Virus record (IMG/VR): IMGVR_UViG_3300006750_000007
Location: 1-62,291 of that record
DNA from: a virus
Strand: one strand, 5' to 3'
DNA length: 62,291 bases
Shown: one piece after another, positions 1 to 6,923 of the stretch
Layout: every line of letters begins with the position of its first letter
How positions within the stretch are numbered: position 1 is the first letter of the stretch
The notes under the pieces: generated by a model
Seen by the model: only the letters and a program-made list of their open reading frames with translations
The model's database searches: none
Told to the model about the DNA's origin: nothing
Program-made: the position numbers and the translations under genes

Positions 1-33
1 TGTTTGAAAAGGAGAAATATAGGTCTATAGGTC

Positions 34-51
34 TAAGGGCGTAAGCCCTTA
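34..51. other. Hairpin near left edge
   Basis: A 7-bp perfect stem (TAAGGGC with GCCCTTA) around a GTAA loop is visible. No T-run follows on the + strand, so a Rho-independent terminator is not convincing. It may be the 3' end of a transcript entering from outside the window. Confidence 0.4.
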
Positions 52-74
52 AACACATAAACTATACAATACAT

Positions 75-257
75 TTAAGCATTTGGATTGATTAACCAAT
101 CTAAGTTGGTCAATACTCCATCTATTATTACTTGTTCCTTTTTCATATGGCGATACGATTTAAGAATAGTGTTACCTATAGTGGTATTATACCTTATTAT
201 GATAAGGTATAGATTAGAGTCATAGGTATTAACTCGATTATACATAAAGTCCAACAT
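75..257 (-). CDS. Doubtful small ORF (60 aa)
   Basis: This is an open frame of 60 codons on the minus strand in an otherwise gene-poor region. The peptide has no recognisable domain, no signal peptide and no clear membrane segment. Its start codon lies inside one arm of a 7-bp inverted repeat (251-257 with 272-278), which could be an operator or leader hairpin. In such AT-rich DNA an ORF of this size can occur by chance. I list it because the same strand carries a better supported small gene at 463-651. Confidence 0.22.
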   Translation of the reverse strand: MLDFMYNRVNTYDSNLYLIIIRYNTTIGNTILKSYRHMKKEQVIIDGVLTNLDWLINPNA

Positions 258-278
258 ATTAACATACTTTAATGTTGG
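251..278. promoter_or_regulatory. Inverted repeat, possible operator or leader hairpin
   Basis: CCAACAT at 251-257 is repeated in inverse as ATGTTGG at 272-278, with a 14-nt AT-rich spacer. It overlaps the putative start of the ORF at 75-257 and no gene reads into it from the left. Operator or hairpin functions are both possible; the sequence alone does not decide. Confidence 0.35.
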
Positions 279-333
279 TTAGTCTTTGTATCATGATATG
301 TCTTCAAAGATTACTTTAATATTTTAAATGTGT

Positions 334-415
334 GAGGAGCTATAAACTCTCCTCCCTGCACTCAGCTGATGTGCGATTTTCCTATATGCCTATAGGGTGG
401 CTTTTAATATTAAGC
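334..415. other. Cluster of short hairpins, possible structured RNA
   Basis: Four small inverted repeats follow one another with no ORF: GAGGAG/CTCCTC (334-339/349-354), GCAC/GTGC around TCAGCTGAT (358-361/371-374), CCTATA/TATAGG (381-386/391-396) and GCTT/AAGC (400-403/412-415). Such a density of GC-containing stems stands out in AT-rich surroundings. It could be a small RNA, a leader or an origin-type element. I do not recognise a known RNA family. Confidence 0.3.
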
Positions 416-440
416 TTTATTGATGTTCAAAAAGAGAGTA

Positions 441-475
441 AAAAAAAGGTATAGCCTTTAGGCTATACTCTTTTT
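441..475 (-). terminator. Intrinsic terminator of the leftward gene
   Basis: An 8-bp stem (GTATAGCC at 449-456, GGCTATAC at 461-468, loop TTTA) is followed on the minus strand by a run of Ts (RC of 441-447). The + strand side also ends in TCTTTTT, so it may work in both directions. The stop codon of the gene at 463-651 lies inside the stem. Confidence 0.8.
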
Positions 476-651
476 GATACGAACTCGTATCCGATGGCTT
501 CGTCACTAAGACCAAGCGTTTTCGCTTGGGCGTGAGTGAAGAAGACGGAGCTAGGACGAGAAAGCTTTTTAGCTTTCTTGTCTAAAGAAGCGTTGAATTC
601 AACAATGACGAAATTATCTGTTGTTTTGATGTTGGCGATGATATTTTTCAT
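463..651 (-). CDS. Small hypothetical protein (62 aa)
   Basis: This encodes a 62-residue soluble, basic peptide of unknown function, without transmembrane segments or cysteines. The C-terminal half (around residues 33-60, with FFTHAQAKTLGL and IGYEF) has the look of a folded small phage protein rather than a chance ORF. Its reality is supported by an intrinsic terminator whose stem contains the stop codon. It is transcribed away from the rightward operon, so the 652-995 interval is a divergent control region. The DNA just upstream holds a GC-rich hairpin (669-676 with 683-690) that could lie in its 5' leader. Confidence 0.6.
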   Translation of the reverse strand: MKNIIANIKTTDNFVIVEFNASLDKKAKKLSRPSSVFFTHAQAKTLGLSDEAIGYEFVSKRV

Positions 652-787
652 AACGCAATAGTATTAGCGGAGCGGGTTAGTTCCCACTCCATTACAAAGC
701 GCGGGTCTTTGATTGAGATGGTCAACGTATTCATAAATAAATTAAAAAAATATTTTCCCTAAAAAATTTTTTATATTATTTTTTTTA

Positions 788-795
788 TATCTTTA
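788..795 (+). promoter_or_regulatory. Candidate -7 element of a rightward promoter
   Basis: TATCTTTA matches the Bacteroidetes -7 consensus TAnnTTTG at all but the last base and sits at the edge of a T-rich tract. A clear TTG -33 element is hard to place because the upstream DNA is nearly all A and T. If used, the transcript would start near 802 and carry the 830-882 hairpin in its leader. Confidence 0.3.
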
Positions 796-829
796 CGCCA
801 GTTAACAACGATCACCACTACTCAGGATT

Positions 830-882
830 AAGCCTCCTGTCTTTCTTTCTTTCTTTCTTTTATTTCATCTCTCAGGAGGCTT
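830..882 (+). repeat. 10-bp stem with a TTTC-repeat loop
   Basis: AAGCCTCCTG (830-839) pairs perfectly with CAGGAGGCTT (873-882). The 33-nt loop contains about five tandem CTTT units. The right arm is followed by TTCTTCTT, so it could terminate a short leader transcript, or act as an mRNA leader structure or small RNA. The stem is among the most GC-rich segments of the left end. Confidence 0.55.
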
Positions 883-959
883 CTTCTTAAACATAAAATT
901 ACATTCATAATTATTCATATCTACTATAGAGGATAATAATGCCTTGAACTGAAATAGAA

Positions 960-979
960 AGTAAACAGATTTGTTTACT
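960..979 (+). promoter_or_regulatory. Inverted repeat just upstream of the first rightward gene
   Basis: AGTAAAC (960-966) and GTTTACT (973-979) flank AGATTT. The repeat ends 16 bases before the ATG at 996. It could be an operator for a dimeric regulator or a leader hairpin that affects translation. Confidence 0.4.
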
Positions 980-995
980 AATTAAAAAAGAAAGA

Positions 996-1295
996 ATGAT
1001 AGCTTACAAATTATTTAGAGAATTGAAGGATGGTAATATTACACCATTATTTATTAATAAGAAATTAAGACTTCCTTTTAATGAGTGGATGCCTGCAGAA
1101 GAACATCGAACTAAAGGATTCGCATTTAGACCTGGATGGCATTGTACTCATAAAGCAGAGGCTCCTCATCTATCCTCTAAAGGGAGAATATGGTGTAAGG
1201 TGGAAATAGAGGACTACGAGATTATGGAGCGTCCTAAGCATCAAGGAGGCACTTGGTATTTAGCAAAAAAGATGAGAATTTTAGAAAGGATATAG
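996..1295 (+). CDS. Conserved hypothetical phage protein (99 aa)
   Basis: This encodes a 99-residue soluble protein of unknown function. It has the composition of a small conserved phage family, with a tryptophan- and histidine-rich middle (around residues 44-68: FRPGWHCTHKAEAPHLS and GRIWCKVEIEDY) and a C-terminal GGTWYLA segment. I recall similar small proteins in phages of several hosts, but no function is assigned to them. It is the first gene of the rightward run, preceded by an A-rich start region and an inverted repeat. It is separated from the next gene by 49 bases that carry a possible promoter element. Confidence 0.75.
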   Translation: MIAYKLFRELKDGNITPLFINKKLRLPFNEWMPAEEHRTKGFAFRPGWHCTHKAEAPHLSSKGRIWCKVEIEDYEIMERPKHQGGTWYLAKKMRILERI

Positions 1296-1306
1296 AGATT
1301 TTTTCT

Positions 1307-1314
1307 TATCTTTG
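1307..1314 (+). promoter_or_regulatory. Candidate -7 element TATCTTTG
   Basis: This is an exact match to the Bacteroidetes -7 consensus TAnnTTTG, located 30 bases before the ATG at 1345 and within the gap after 1295. I cannot place a convincing TTTG -33 box 19-21 bases upstream, so the promoter may be weak or activator dependent. Confidence 0.35.
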
Positions 1315-1344
1315 TTTTGAAAGAAATTATTAAAAGAAAGAAAA

Positions 1345-1749
1345 ATGGAGAAATACTACACACCAGAAATAGAAGAGTTTCATATTGGCTTTAAATATGA
1401 AATAAGAGATGGAGGACATTGGCATCAAAGTATTTATGCTTCTTCTCACGGATTAGATACTAGGACCTTAACAAATTTAGTCAGAGTCAAACACCTTGAC
1501 AGAGAAGATATAGAGAGTTGTGATTTTAAACAATCTAGCCTACATAGCAATATCTTTTTAAAGGATTGTGATGAATGGAATCACAGACCTGCAGAATGCA
1601 TAGGGATAAACTTTAACGAAGGGCTTGACCATATATTGATATTCTTTGTAGAGAAAGGAGGAAAGATTAAGTATGGGCAAACTATTTTCGCAGGGAAACT
1701 TAAAAACAAATCAGAACTTAAACGAATACTAAAACAGATAGGAGTATGA
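1345..1749 (+). CDS. Hypothetical protein (134 aa)
   Basis: I do not recognise a family. The product is a soluble protein of 134 residues with no membrane segment or signal peptide. It has a His/Trp cluster near the N-terminus (GGHWHQS, about residues 23-29) and scattered cysteines without a metal-binding spacing. The C-terminus is lysine rich. It is translationally coupled to the next gene through an ATGA overlap, which supports both as real genes of one operon. Its position between a possible promoter and the nuclease gene suggests an accessory or early role. Confidence 0.65.
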   Translation: MEKYYTPEIEEFHIGFKYEIRDGGHWHQSIYASSHGLDTRTLTNLVRVKHLDREDIESCDFKQSSLHSNIFLKDCDEWNHRPAECIGINFNEGLDHILIFFVEKGGKIKYGQTIFAGKLKNKSELKRILKQIGV

Positions 1750-2033
1750 TACACACAGCAATTATTATTAGCATGGCATCTTTAGGATTTAGATGTATTA
1801 CTGGACCAGGAATGGTTTTTTACTTCCTGCGTAAACCATTTGAGAATGCTCATCCAATAATCAAGTATTTAGCTAAACCTTTAATCCTGTGCTCTACCTG
1901 TATGGCATCAGTTCATACATTAGTATGGTATCCTTATTTAATAGGAGAGTATAATTGGAATATAGTTATTACTATGTTAATGGTAGCATTTCTAAATACA
2001 ATATTGTATAAATTAATAGAATCATTTAAGTAA
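1746..2033 (+). CDS. Small membrane protein with CSTCMAS motif (95 aa)
   Basis: The 95 residues hold about three hydrophobic segments: residues 2-27, around 40-60, and 72-88. A CSTCMAS motif lies at the start of the second. Similar short membrane proteins with a CxxCMAS motif occur in Bacteroidetes phages and prophages, from memory, without known function. The start overlaps the previous stop (ATGA) and the stop overlaps the next start (TAATG), so translation is coupled on both sides. A role at the inner membrane, such as exclusion or takeover, is only a guess. Confidence 0.7.
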   Translation: MIHTAIIISMASLGFRCITGPGMVFYFLRKPFENAHPIIKYLAKPLILCSTCMASVHTLVWYPYLIGEYNWNIVITMLMVAFLNTILYKLIESFK

Positions 2034-2293
2034 TGGAAGAAAGATATATTCCTTCTGAAGAGGAACTAAAAGAACTAAGCCTAGAAAAAGGAGAAGTCAC
2101 AGAAGTAAGTGGCTTTATCATATCGGCACATCAAGGAGATTTTCATATGGCTATATATGAGAAACAATTTGAACCTAATAAAGGATTTGTAGAATTTGTA
2201 TTACAAGATCCTAATAAAGGAATCGTATTTATTGGAATACTTAAATCATTTGAAGAACTTAAAGATCAATTAGAGAGATGTCGACTGAGCTAA
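2033..2293 (+). CDS. Hypothetical acidic protein (86 aa)
   Basis: This is an 86-residue protein with an acidic N-terminus (EEELKELSLEKGE) and a central stretch of alternating hydrophobic and polar residues suggesting beta strands. No known domain is seen. It begins within a TAATG stop-start junction with the membrane protein upstream. It overlaps the nuclease gene by 16 bases, so it belongs to the same tightly packed operon. Confidence 0.6.
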   Translation: MEERYIPSEEELKELSLEKGEVTEVSGFIISAHQGDFHMAIYEKQFEPNKGFVEFVLQDPNKGIVFIGILKSFEELKDQLERCRLS

Positions 2294-2952
2294 AATACTC
2301 AAAAGATAAAAGAGTAGTCTTTGATGAAGGTCCTCATACTTACATGTTAGGTAAAAGACAGTTGACTTCGGTCACTACATTTCTCTCTAGGTTTAAGAAC
2401 AAGTTTGATAGAGAAGGTGTGTCTAAGGCTTATGCCAAGAAACATAAAATAGCTCAAGCTAAAGTGTTAGAGGAATGGGACCAGAAGAGAGATTTCTCTT
2501 GTGAGATGGGAACAGCTGTACATAAGATATTTGAGGATTATATAGATGGTAAAGGAATTATTGCTAGCGGAAAATATCCTAAAGAACAAGTAGCTATTGA
2601 CTTTATATATGATTATTTTGTAAGTGGGAAGCTTACTCCTATAGAGTCTGAGTTAATTGTGTATGATACTAAGAAAGGATTAGCAGGACAGATAGATTGT
2701 TTAGCTAAAAAACCTGATGGTACTGTAGTGATGCTAGATTGGAAAACTAATAAGAAGTTAAATGATACTGGCTTTGCTGGTCAAAGAATGAAACAACCTT
2801 ATACTCATCTACAGGATTGTAATCTTAATCACTATGCCATGCAATTAGATATTTATAAATCTATGTGTAAAGAATATGATATTAAGAAAACATTTATTGT
2901 CCACATAGGATTTGATAAATATCAAGTAATAGAAACAAAAGAAATATTATGA
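2278..2952 (+). CDS. PD-(D/E)XK nuclease (Cas4/RecB-like), 224 aa
   Basis: This is a probable single-strand or end-acting DNA nuclease of the PD-(D/E)XK superfamily. The full motif set of the RecB/Cas4-like class is visible: the GTAVH helix motif with His82, SELIV with Glu124, the AGQID strand with Asp140, the DWK motif with Asp154 and Lys156, and a C-terminal QLDIY helix (Gln189, Tyr193). No iron-sulphur cysteine cluster is present, so it is not a true Cas4. Phage homologues act in recombination, replication or host DNA degradation. It sits upstream of the packaging genes and overlaps the genes on both sides, with ATGA coupling to the next one. Confidence 0.85.
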   Translation: MSTELKYSKDKRVVFDEGPHTYMLGKRQLTSVTTFLSRFKNKFDREGVSKAYAKKHKIAQAKVLEEWDQKRDFSCEMGTAVHKIFEDYIDGKGIIASGKYPKEQVAIDFIYDYFVSGKLTPIESELIVYDTKKGLAGQIDCLAKKPDGTVVMLDWKTNKKLNDTGFAGQRMKQPYTHLQDCNLNHYAMQLDIYKSMCKEYDIKKTFIVHIGFDKYQVIETKEIL

Positions 2953-3149
2953 GTAAACTAACAATAGAAATAGATTTTAAAATAGGACAGATGGTTTATT
3001 TAAAGACAGATCCTGAGCAAGTAATCTTTATGGTAACTGCTCTTAAAGTAGAAGCAGACTGTGTATTATATGAATTAGTTGCGGGGCTTACAAGAGGCCA
3101 ATTCCCTTCTATAGAGATATCTGAAAGTAAGTCAATAGAATATATGTAA
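2949..3149 (+). CDS. Small hypothetical protein (66 aa)
   Basis: The product is a 66-residue, mostly beta protein (MVYLKTDPEQ, VTALKV, VLYELVAG), of a type I recall as short unannotated proteins in Bacteroidetes phages. There are no cysteine pairs or membrane segments. It is coupled to the nuclease through an ATGA overlap and is the last gene before the promoter at 3159-3189, so it closes the left rightward operon unless transcription reads through. Confidence 0.6.
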   Translation: MSKLTIEIDFKIGQMVYLKTDPEQVIFMVTALKVEADCVLYELVAGLTRGQFPSIEISESKSIEYM

Positions 3150-3158
3150 GAAGTTTTA

Positions 3159-3189
3159 TTTGGAATTATAATATAAAGTGTTATATTTG
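3159..3189 (+). promoter_or_regulatory. Strong Bacteroidetes-type promoter for the packaging/head operon
   Basis: TTTG (3159-3162) is followed after exactly 19 bases by TATATTTG (3182-3189), a full match to the Bacteroidetes sigma-factor consensus TTTG-N19-TAnnTTTG. Transcription should begin near 3196, about 20 bases before the ATG at 3216. It lies in the only non-coding gap between the nuclease operon and the packaging genes. Confidence 0.75.
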
Positions 3190-3215
3190 TAAATACAAGT
3201 TGCAATTATAATTAT

Positions 3216-3581
3216 ATGTTAAAGGAAATTCCTATAAAATGTACTGATAGAAACTTCTATCGGTTTTACGTAGAGCTATTGAATCCTATAGCCAAGTTAC
3301 GGAAAAAAGAATTAGACGTCTTAGCTCAACTTTTATATTATGATAACAAATATAGAAGTCTCGAAGAGAAGATAAGATACAAGATACTTTTTGATCAAGA
3401 TACTAAATTAGAAATAAGAGAGGTCCTGAATTTATCAGAAGCCTCTCTAAATAATAATTTATCAGAGCTCAGGAAGAAGAAAGTAATTAAAAATAATCAG
3501 ATTGCTAAGGGTTATAGAGTAACTCCAGGCAAGCATAATAAATTAGTCTTCAACTTCATAATACATGCTGATTCAAAATAA
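3216..3581 (+). CDS. Winged-helix DNA-binding protein (121 aa)
   Basis: The C-terminal half reads as a winged helix: a helix at about residues 66-76 (KLEIREVLNLS), a recognition helix (SEASLNNNLSELRKKKVI, about 76-93), and a wing ending in a hydrophobic strand (VFNFII). The N-terminal half (KLRKKELDVLAQLLYYDNKY) is helical and typical of short phage proteins with this fold. It may regulate the late operon or take part in packaging as a DNA-binding factor. It is the first gene after a strong promoter and overlaps the next gene by 17 bases. It could instead be a small terminase subunit; the sequence does not decide. Confidence 0.65.
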   Translation: MLKEIPIKCTDRNFYRFYVELLNPIAKLRKKELDVLAQLLYYDNKYRSLEEKIRYKILFDQDTKLEIREVLNLSEASLNNNLSELRKKKVIKNNQIAKGYRVTPGKHNKLVFNFIIHADSK

Positions 3582-3789
3582 GACTAAGAGAATTATTAAA
3601 AGGTTGGCTACTAAGTATAATCTATCTGAAGCAGAAATTACTAAGATAGTTTATGCAGGAATTACACTGATGAAGGATAAGATGAAAGAGGGTGACGGAT
3701 ATAATGAAGAAACCTATAGTAATACTAGAATAAAAGGATGGGGAATATTTGCAGTAAGACCCCATCGATTTAAAAAGAAAGAAGAATGA
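3565..3789 (+). CDS. Small basic protein of the packaging region (74 aa)
   Basis: This is a lysine-rich protein of 74 residues with a helical N-terminal half (KRIIKRLATKYNLSEAEITK) that resembles a small helix-turn-helix or HU-like entry helix. It ends in IKGWGIFAVRPHRFKKKEE. The GxFxVxPxR pattern with a basic tail suggests nucleic-acid binding, but I cannot name a family. It overlaps the genes on both sides and so is co-translated with the terminase-region genes. Confidence 0.55.
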   Translation: MLIQNKTKRIIKRLATKYNLSEAEITKIVYAGITLMKDKMKEGDGYNEETYSNTRIKGWGIFAVRPHRFKKKEE

Positions 3790-4337
3790 ATCTATTAGAA
3801 GTAACTAGAAAGGATGGACTGGAGATAAATCCTCACTTACTCGTGATAAAAGAGTTTAAGAAAATATGGACTAGAGATAGGAGTAAAAATAAAGCTAACG
3901 CTCAGAATGAATTAGCGTATATATATTATTGGTGTTCTGCTAAGTCACCTTATAGAAAATACCCTAATGAAGAAAGGACTGATAGGATTAAAGAAGATAT
4001 CTTCGATAAGAATCCTAAATGGAAACCTGATCAGTTAATAAATGATGCATGTATTAAATATATAGAGTTAACTACTTCTATTTATATGGAATTACTACAG
4101 GATGCTGTTGGGGCTGCTCAACAATTAAGAAAATACTTTCAGATTGTTAATGTAGAAGATATGGATGAGAAAGGTAAACCTATATACGCCGCAAAAGATA
4201 TCATAGCTAATATGAAATCAATAGGAGATGCTATCACTGGTCTTAAGAAATTAGAAGAAGAGGTAGAAAAAGATGAGGCTAAGACAGACTCAAAAATTAG
4301 AGGAGGAGGACAAAAAGGAATATTTGAAGATGCATAA
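3786..4337 (+). CDS. Conserved packaging-region protein, possible small terminase (183 aa)
   Basis: The 183-residue product has a conserved-looking block around residues 30-70 (ELAYIYYWCSAKSPYRKYPNEER) and a long helical middle, then an acidic, Lys-rich coiled segment (KKLEEEVEKDEAK) and a glycine-rich tail. I recall proteins with the SPYxxYPxxER block upstream of terL in other Bacteroidetes phages, where they are unannotated. Position, size and helical content fit a small terminase subunit, but no helix-turn-helix is clear. It overlaps the upstream gene by 4 bases. Confidence 0.6.
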   Translation: MNLLEVTRKDGLEINPHLLVIKEFKKIWTRDRSKNKANAQNELAYIYYWCSAKSPYRKYPNEERTDRIKEDIFDKNPKWKPDQLINDACIKYIELTTSIYMELLQDAVGAAQQLRKYFQIVNVEDMDEKGKPIYAAKDIIANMKSIGDAITGLKKLEEEVEKDEAKTDSKIRGGGQKGIFEDA

Positions 4338-4443
4338 ATATATACAGACGGGTACTGATATTATTATAACATGGTGCTCGACATCTACGGATGAAGATTT
4401 AATAGATATAAAGTATCAATATATAAAAGATGGAGAAAAATAA
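4330..4443 (+). CDS. Possible coupled micro-ORF (37 aa)
   Basis: An ATG at 4330 inside the end of the previous gene opens 37 codons that exactly fill the 92-base gap before the gene at 4430, overlapping it by 14 bases. The peptide begins MHKYIQTGTDIIITWC. This IGxDI-x-I-x-W-like opening resembles the start of larger Bacteroidetes phage structural proteins, so the ORF might be a remnant of one. Overlap with both neighbours fits the packing of the rest of the operon. Too short to be sure. Confidence 0.4.
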   Translation: MHKYIQTGTDIIITWCSTSTDEDLIDIKYQYIKDGEK

Positions 4444-4867
4444 TAAAGTATTCAGAGTAAGATTTCATTTGCAAGCAGGAGAGAACTTTGAAAAATGGCA
4501 AGTCAAAGATGAATTAAATAATATAAAGTTCTATGATCCTAAAGAGGTTACTCTAATAATGGAGAATTGTACTCTTAAGAATAGAAGAAAGATTGCACAG
4601 AAAATTAACAAAGGAGCTAATAAGACTGTATGTGCTTGGGTACAATGTACTAGAGTTACTCCTGTTAAACCAAGATACGATGAGTTAGGAATTATTGTTC
4701 ACTATAGTCCTCGTGAACATCCATTCTGGGAAACCAGAGGAAAGTGTTTAGATAACAAAGATTTTGGAGTATTAATTACTGAAGGAAAACTTGTAAAGGC
4801 TTTATTACCAAAACATATTAGAGATCAACATGAAGAAAAAAAAGCTGATAATACCATTATTCGATAA
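4430..4867 (+). CDS. Conserved hypothetical protein upstream of TerL (145 aa)
   Basis: This encodes a 145-residue basic soluble protein. Its pattern (RVRFHLQAGENFEKWQVK, then FYDPKEVTLIMENCTLKN, then KTVCAWVQC, then a HYSPREHPFW block) is one I recall as a conserved unannotated family in crAss-like and other Bacteroidetes phages. No function is known to me. It overlaps TerL by 38 bases, so the two are closely coupled and a packaging or head role is the natural inference. Confidence 0.7.
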   Translation: MEKNNKVFRVRFHLQAGENFEKWQVKDELNNIKFYDPKEVTLIMENCTLKNRRKIAQKINKGANKTVCAWVQCTRVTPVKPRYDELGIIVHYSPREHPFWETRGKCLDNKDFGVLITEGKLVKALLPKHIRDQHEEKKADNTIIR

Positions 4868-6878
4868 GGAGAAGTCATTTGATAAGCATGATAATTTTAG
4901 AGAAGCTGCCCTTCACTTTAAAGAGTTTGGTAGATATACTAATTATACTCCGAACGATCATCCTGGTTCTCAATATTACAAGTATTGGGAAGAAGAGCAT
5001 CGTCGTTGTATAGAAGGATTAAATTTAGGATGGGATTTTATATCAGGTTATAATTATTGGTATCTTAATTATTCTCCCATACAGGTAGTAGAAGCACTAG
5101 AAGAAGTTAGTGAAGATGGTAGAGTTGAGGGTAGAAGGTTTGAAGACTTTCCTGCGTTCTGGGATGGTGATTATTATTACTATCATTATTTAGAAGAAGC
5201 AGAAAATCGAGGTAAACATGGTTCTGTTTTAAAAACAAGGGGTAGAGGTTACTCATTTAAAGGTGGGTCAATGTTGACTCGTAATTATTTTCATATTCCT
5301 AAGTCTAAATCTTATGCAATGGCATCTGAAAAAGCTTATCTTAATGAAGATGGTCTTCTTACTAAAGCATGGGACATTATGGATTTTGTTGATGAACATA
5401 CTCCTTGGTCTAAACGTAGACATTTTGCTGATAGACAAATGCATAGAAGAGCTAGTTATTCAGAAACTACAGGAGGACTAAAAATAGAAAAAGGATACAA
5501 GTCAGAAATTATTGGAGTATCATTAAAAGATAATCCTGATAAAGCAAGGGGAAAAAGGGGTAAGCTAATACTTTGGGAGGAAGCAGGAAAGTTTCCTGGT
5601 CTACTTAAAGCCTGGCAAGTAGCACGGCCATCAATGGAACAAGGTAAAATTACTTTTGGTTTAATGATTGCGTTTGGTACAGGTGGTACAGAAGGGGCCA
5701 ACTTTGAAGCGCTAGAAGAAACATTTTATAATCCTAAAGGTTATAATATTCATCATATAGAAAATATTTGGGATAAAGGTAGAGAAGGAACACAGTGTGG
5801 ATTCTTTATGCCTACTCTTATGAACTATGAAGGATGTTATAATAAATACGGAAGGAGCGATCAAGACAAAGCAAAAGAATGGGAGGATAAAGAAAGAAAA
5901 CTAATTAAAGAGAATGCTCAAAATGCTAATGCTTATTCTCAACATGTAGCAGAGAATCCTTATACTCCTCAAGAAGCAGTGATGAGAACTGCAGGTTCTA
6001 TATTCCCAATTAGATATTTAAGAGAACATCTTACTGAAATAGAATCAGACACTAAGAAGTATATAGATACTTCATGGATTGGTAAGTTTGTAGTAGAAGC
6101 TACAACTGGTAAAGTTGATTGGAAACTGGACCCAGATGCTAGACCAATTACTGCATTTCCACTTACAGATTCAAACAATATTGATGGAGCTCCCGTTCTA
6201 TATGAAATGCCTTATAGAAATGCTGATGGAGATATTCCTTATGGAATGTACATAGCAGGATGTGATCCATACGATCATGATGAATCTCAAACAAACTCGT
6301 TAGGTTCGTTATTTATAATGAATGTTCTTAACGACAGGATAGTAGCTGAGTATACAGGGAGACCTTCCACGGCGGAAGAGTTTTATGAATTGTCACGTAG
6401 AATATTAATATATTTTAATGCTAGAATGAATTATGAGAATAACCTTAAAGGATTATTTACATATTTCAAGAATAAGAATGCAACTCACTTACTTACTGAT
6501 ACTCCTGAAGTGCTGGTAGACAAAGAAGTAATGACTACAACTATGTTGAACCGTAAGAAAGGTACACCTGGTACGGTAATGGTTAACAAATGGGGCCGAG
6601 AATTAATTAAGACTTGGTTACTAACTCCTTGTCCAGATAATCCAGACGTAATGAATTTACAAAAGATTCGTTCCATCCCACTACTAAAGGAGTTAATTTA
6701 TTGGAACAAGGAAGGTAACTTTGATAGAGTTTCTTCGTTAATCATGTTAATGATTCAAAAACAAGAAGTTGCACGAATAGATGTTCATAAAGAAAAAAAA
6801 ATAAAAACATTATCGCAAGATCCATTTTGGGATAGGCCATTTAAAACACAAAATAGCTATAATAAATGGAACTTATAA
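4830..6878 (+). CDS. terL: Terminase large subunit (682 aa)
   Basis: This is the packaging motor: an ATPase that pumps DNA through the portal, joined to an RNase H-like nuclease that cuts the concatemer. A Walker A-type loop is at about residues 136-146 (TRGRGYSFKGG), Walker B at 246-251 (LILWEE). The nuclease begins with the strand IAGCDPYD (Asp479) and ends with FDRVSS (Asp632). The RGRGxS-type loop and 680-residue length match crAss-like TerL proteins. The ATG at 4830 lies inside the upstream gene; no later in-frame start would give a better N-terminus. The portal gene follows after 45 bases. Confidence 0.95.
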   Translation: MKKKKLIIPLFDKEKSFDKHDNFREAALHFKEFGRYTNYTPNDHPGSQYYKYWEEEHRRCIEGLNLGWDFISGYNYWYLNYSPIQVVEALEEVSEDGRVEGRRFEDFPAFWDGDYYYYHYLEEAENRGKHGSVLKTRGRGYSFKGGSMLTRNYFHIPKSKSYAMASEKAYLNEDGLLTKAWDIMDFVDEHTPWSKRRHFADRQMHRRASYSETTGGLKIEKGYKSEIIGVSLKDNPDKARGKRGKLILWEEAGKFPGLLKAWQVARPSMEQGKITFGLMIAFGTGGTEGANFEALEETFYNPKGYNIHHIENIWDKGREGTQCGFFMPTLMNYEGCYNKYGRSDQDKAKEWEDKERKLIKENAQNANAYSQHVAENPYTPQEAVMRTAGSIFPIRYLREHLTEIESDTKKYIDTSWIGKFVVEATTGKVDWKLDPDARPITAFPLTDSNNIDGAPVLYEMPYRNADGDIPYGMYIAGCDPYDHDESQTNSLGSLFIMNVLNDRIVAEYTGRPSTAEEFYELSRRILIYFNARMNYENNLKGLFTYFKNKNATHLLTDTPEVLVDKEVMTTTMLNRKKGTPGTVMVNKWGRELIKTWLLTPCPDNPDVMNLQKIRSIPLLKELIYWNKEGNFDRVSSLIMLMIQKQEVARIDVHKEKKIKTLSQDPFWDRPFKTQNSYNKWNL

Positions 6879-6923
6879 AAATAAATAATTATTATTGTAA
6901 ATTGATAAAATTCAAAAAAAGAA

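Larger units (their letters stand above)
652..995. promoter_or_regulatory. Divergent intergenic control region
   Basis: No gene is supported here. The region holds a hairpin at 669-690 (leader of the leftward gene), a very AT-rich tract (about 735-795), a possible -7 element TATCTTTA at 788-795, and a 10-bp stem enclosing a TTTC repeat (830-882). Just before the first rightward gene lies an inverted repeat AGTAAAC/GTTTACT (960-966/973-979). The layout suits the control region of two divergent transcripts. Confidence 0.5.
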
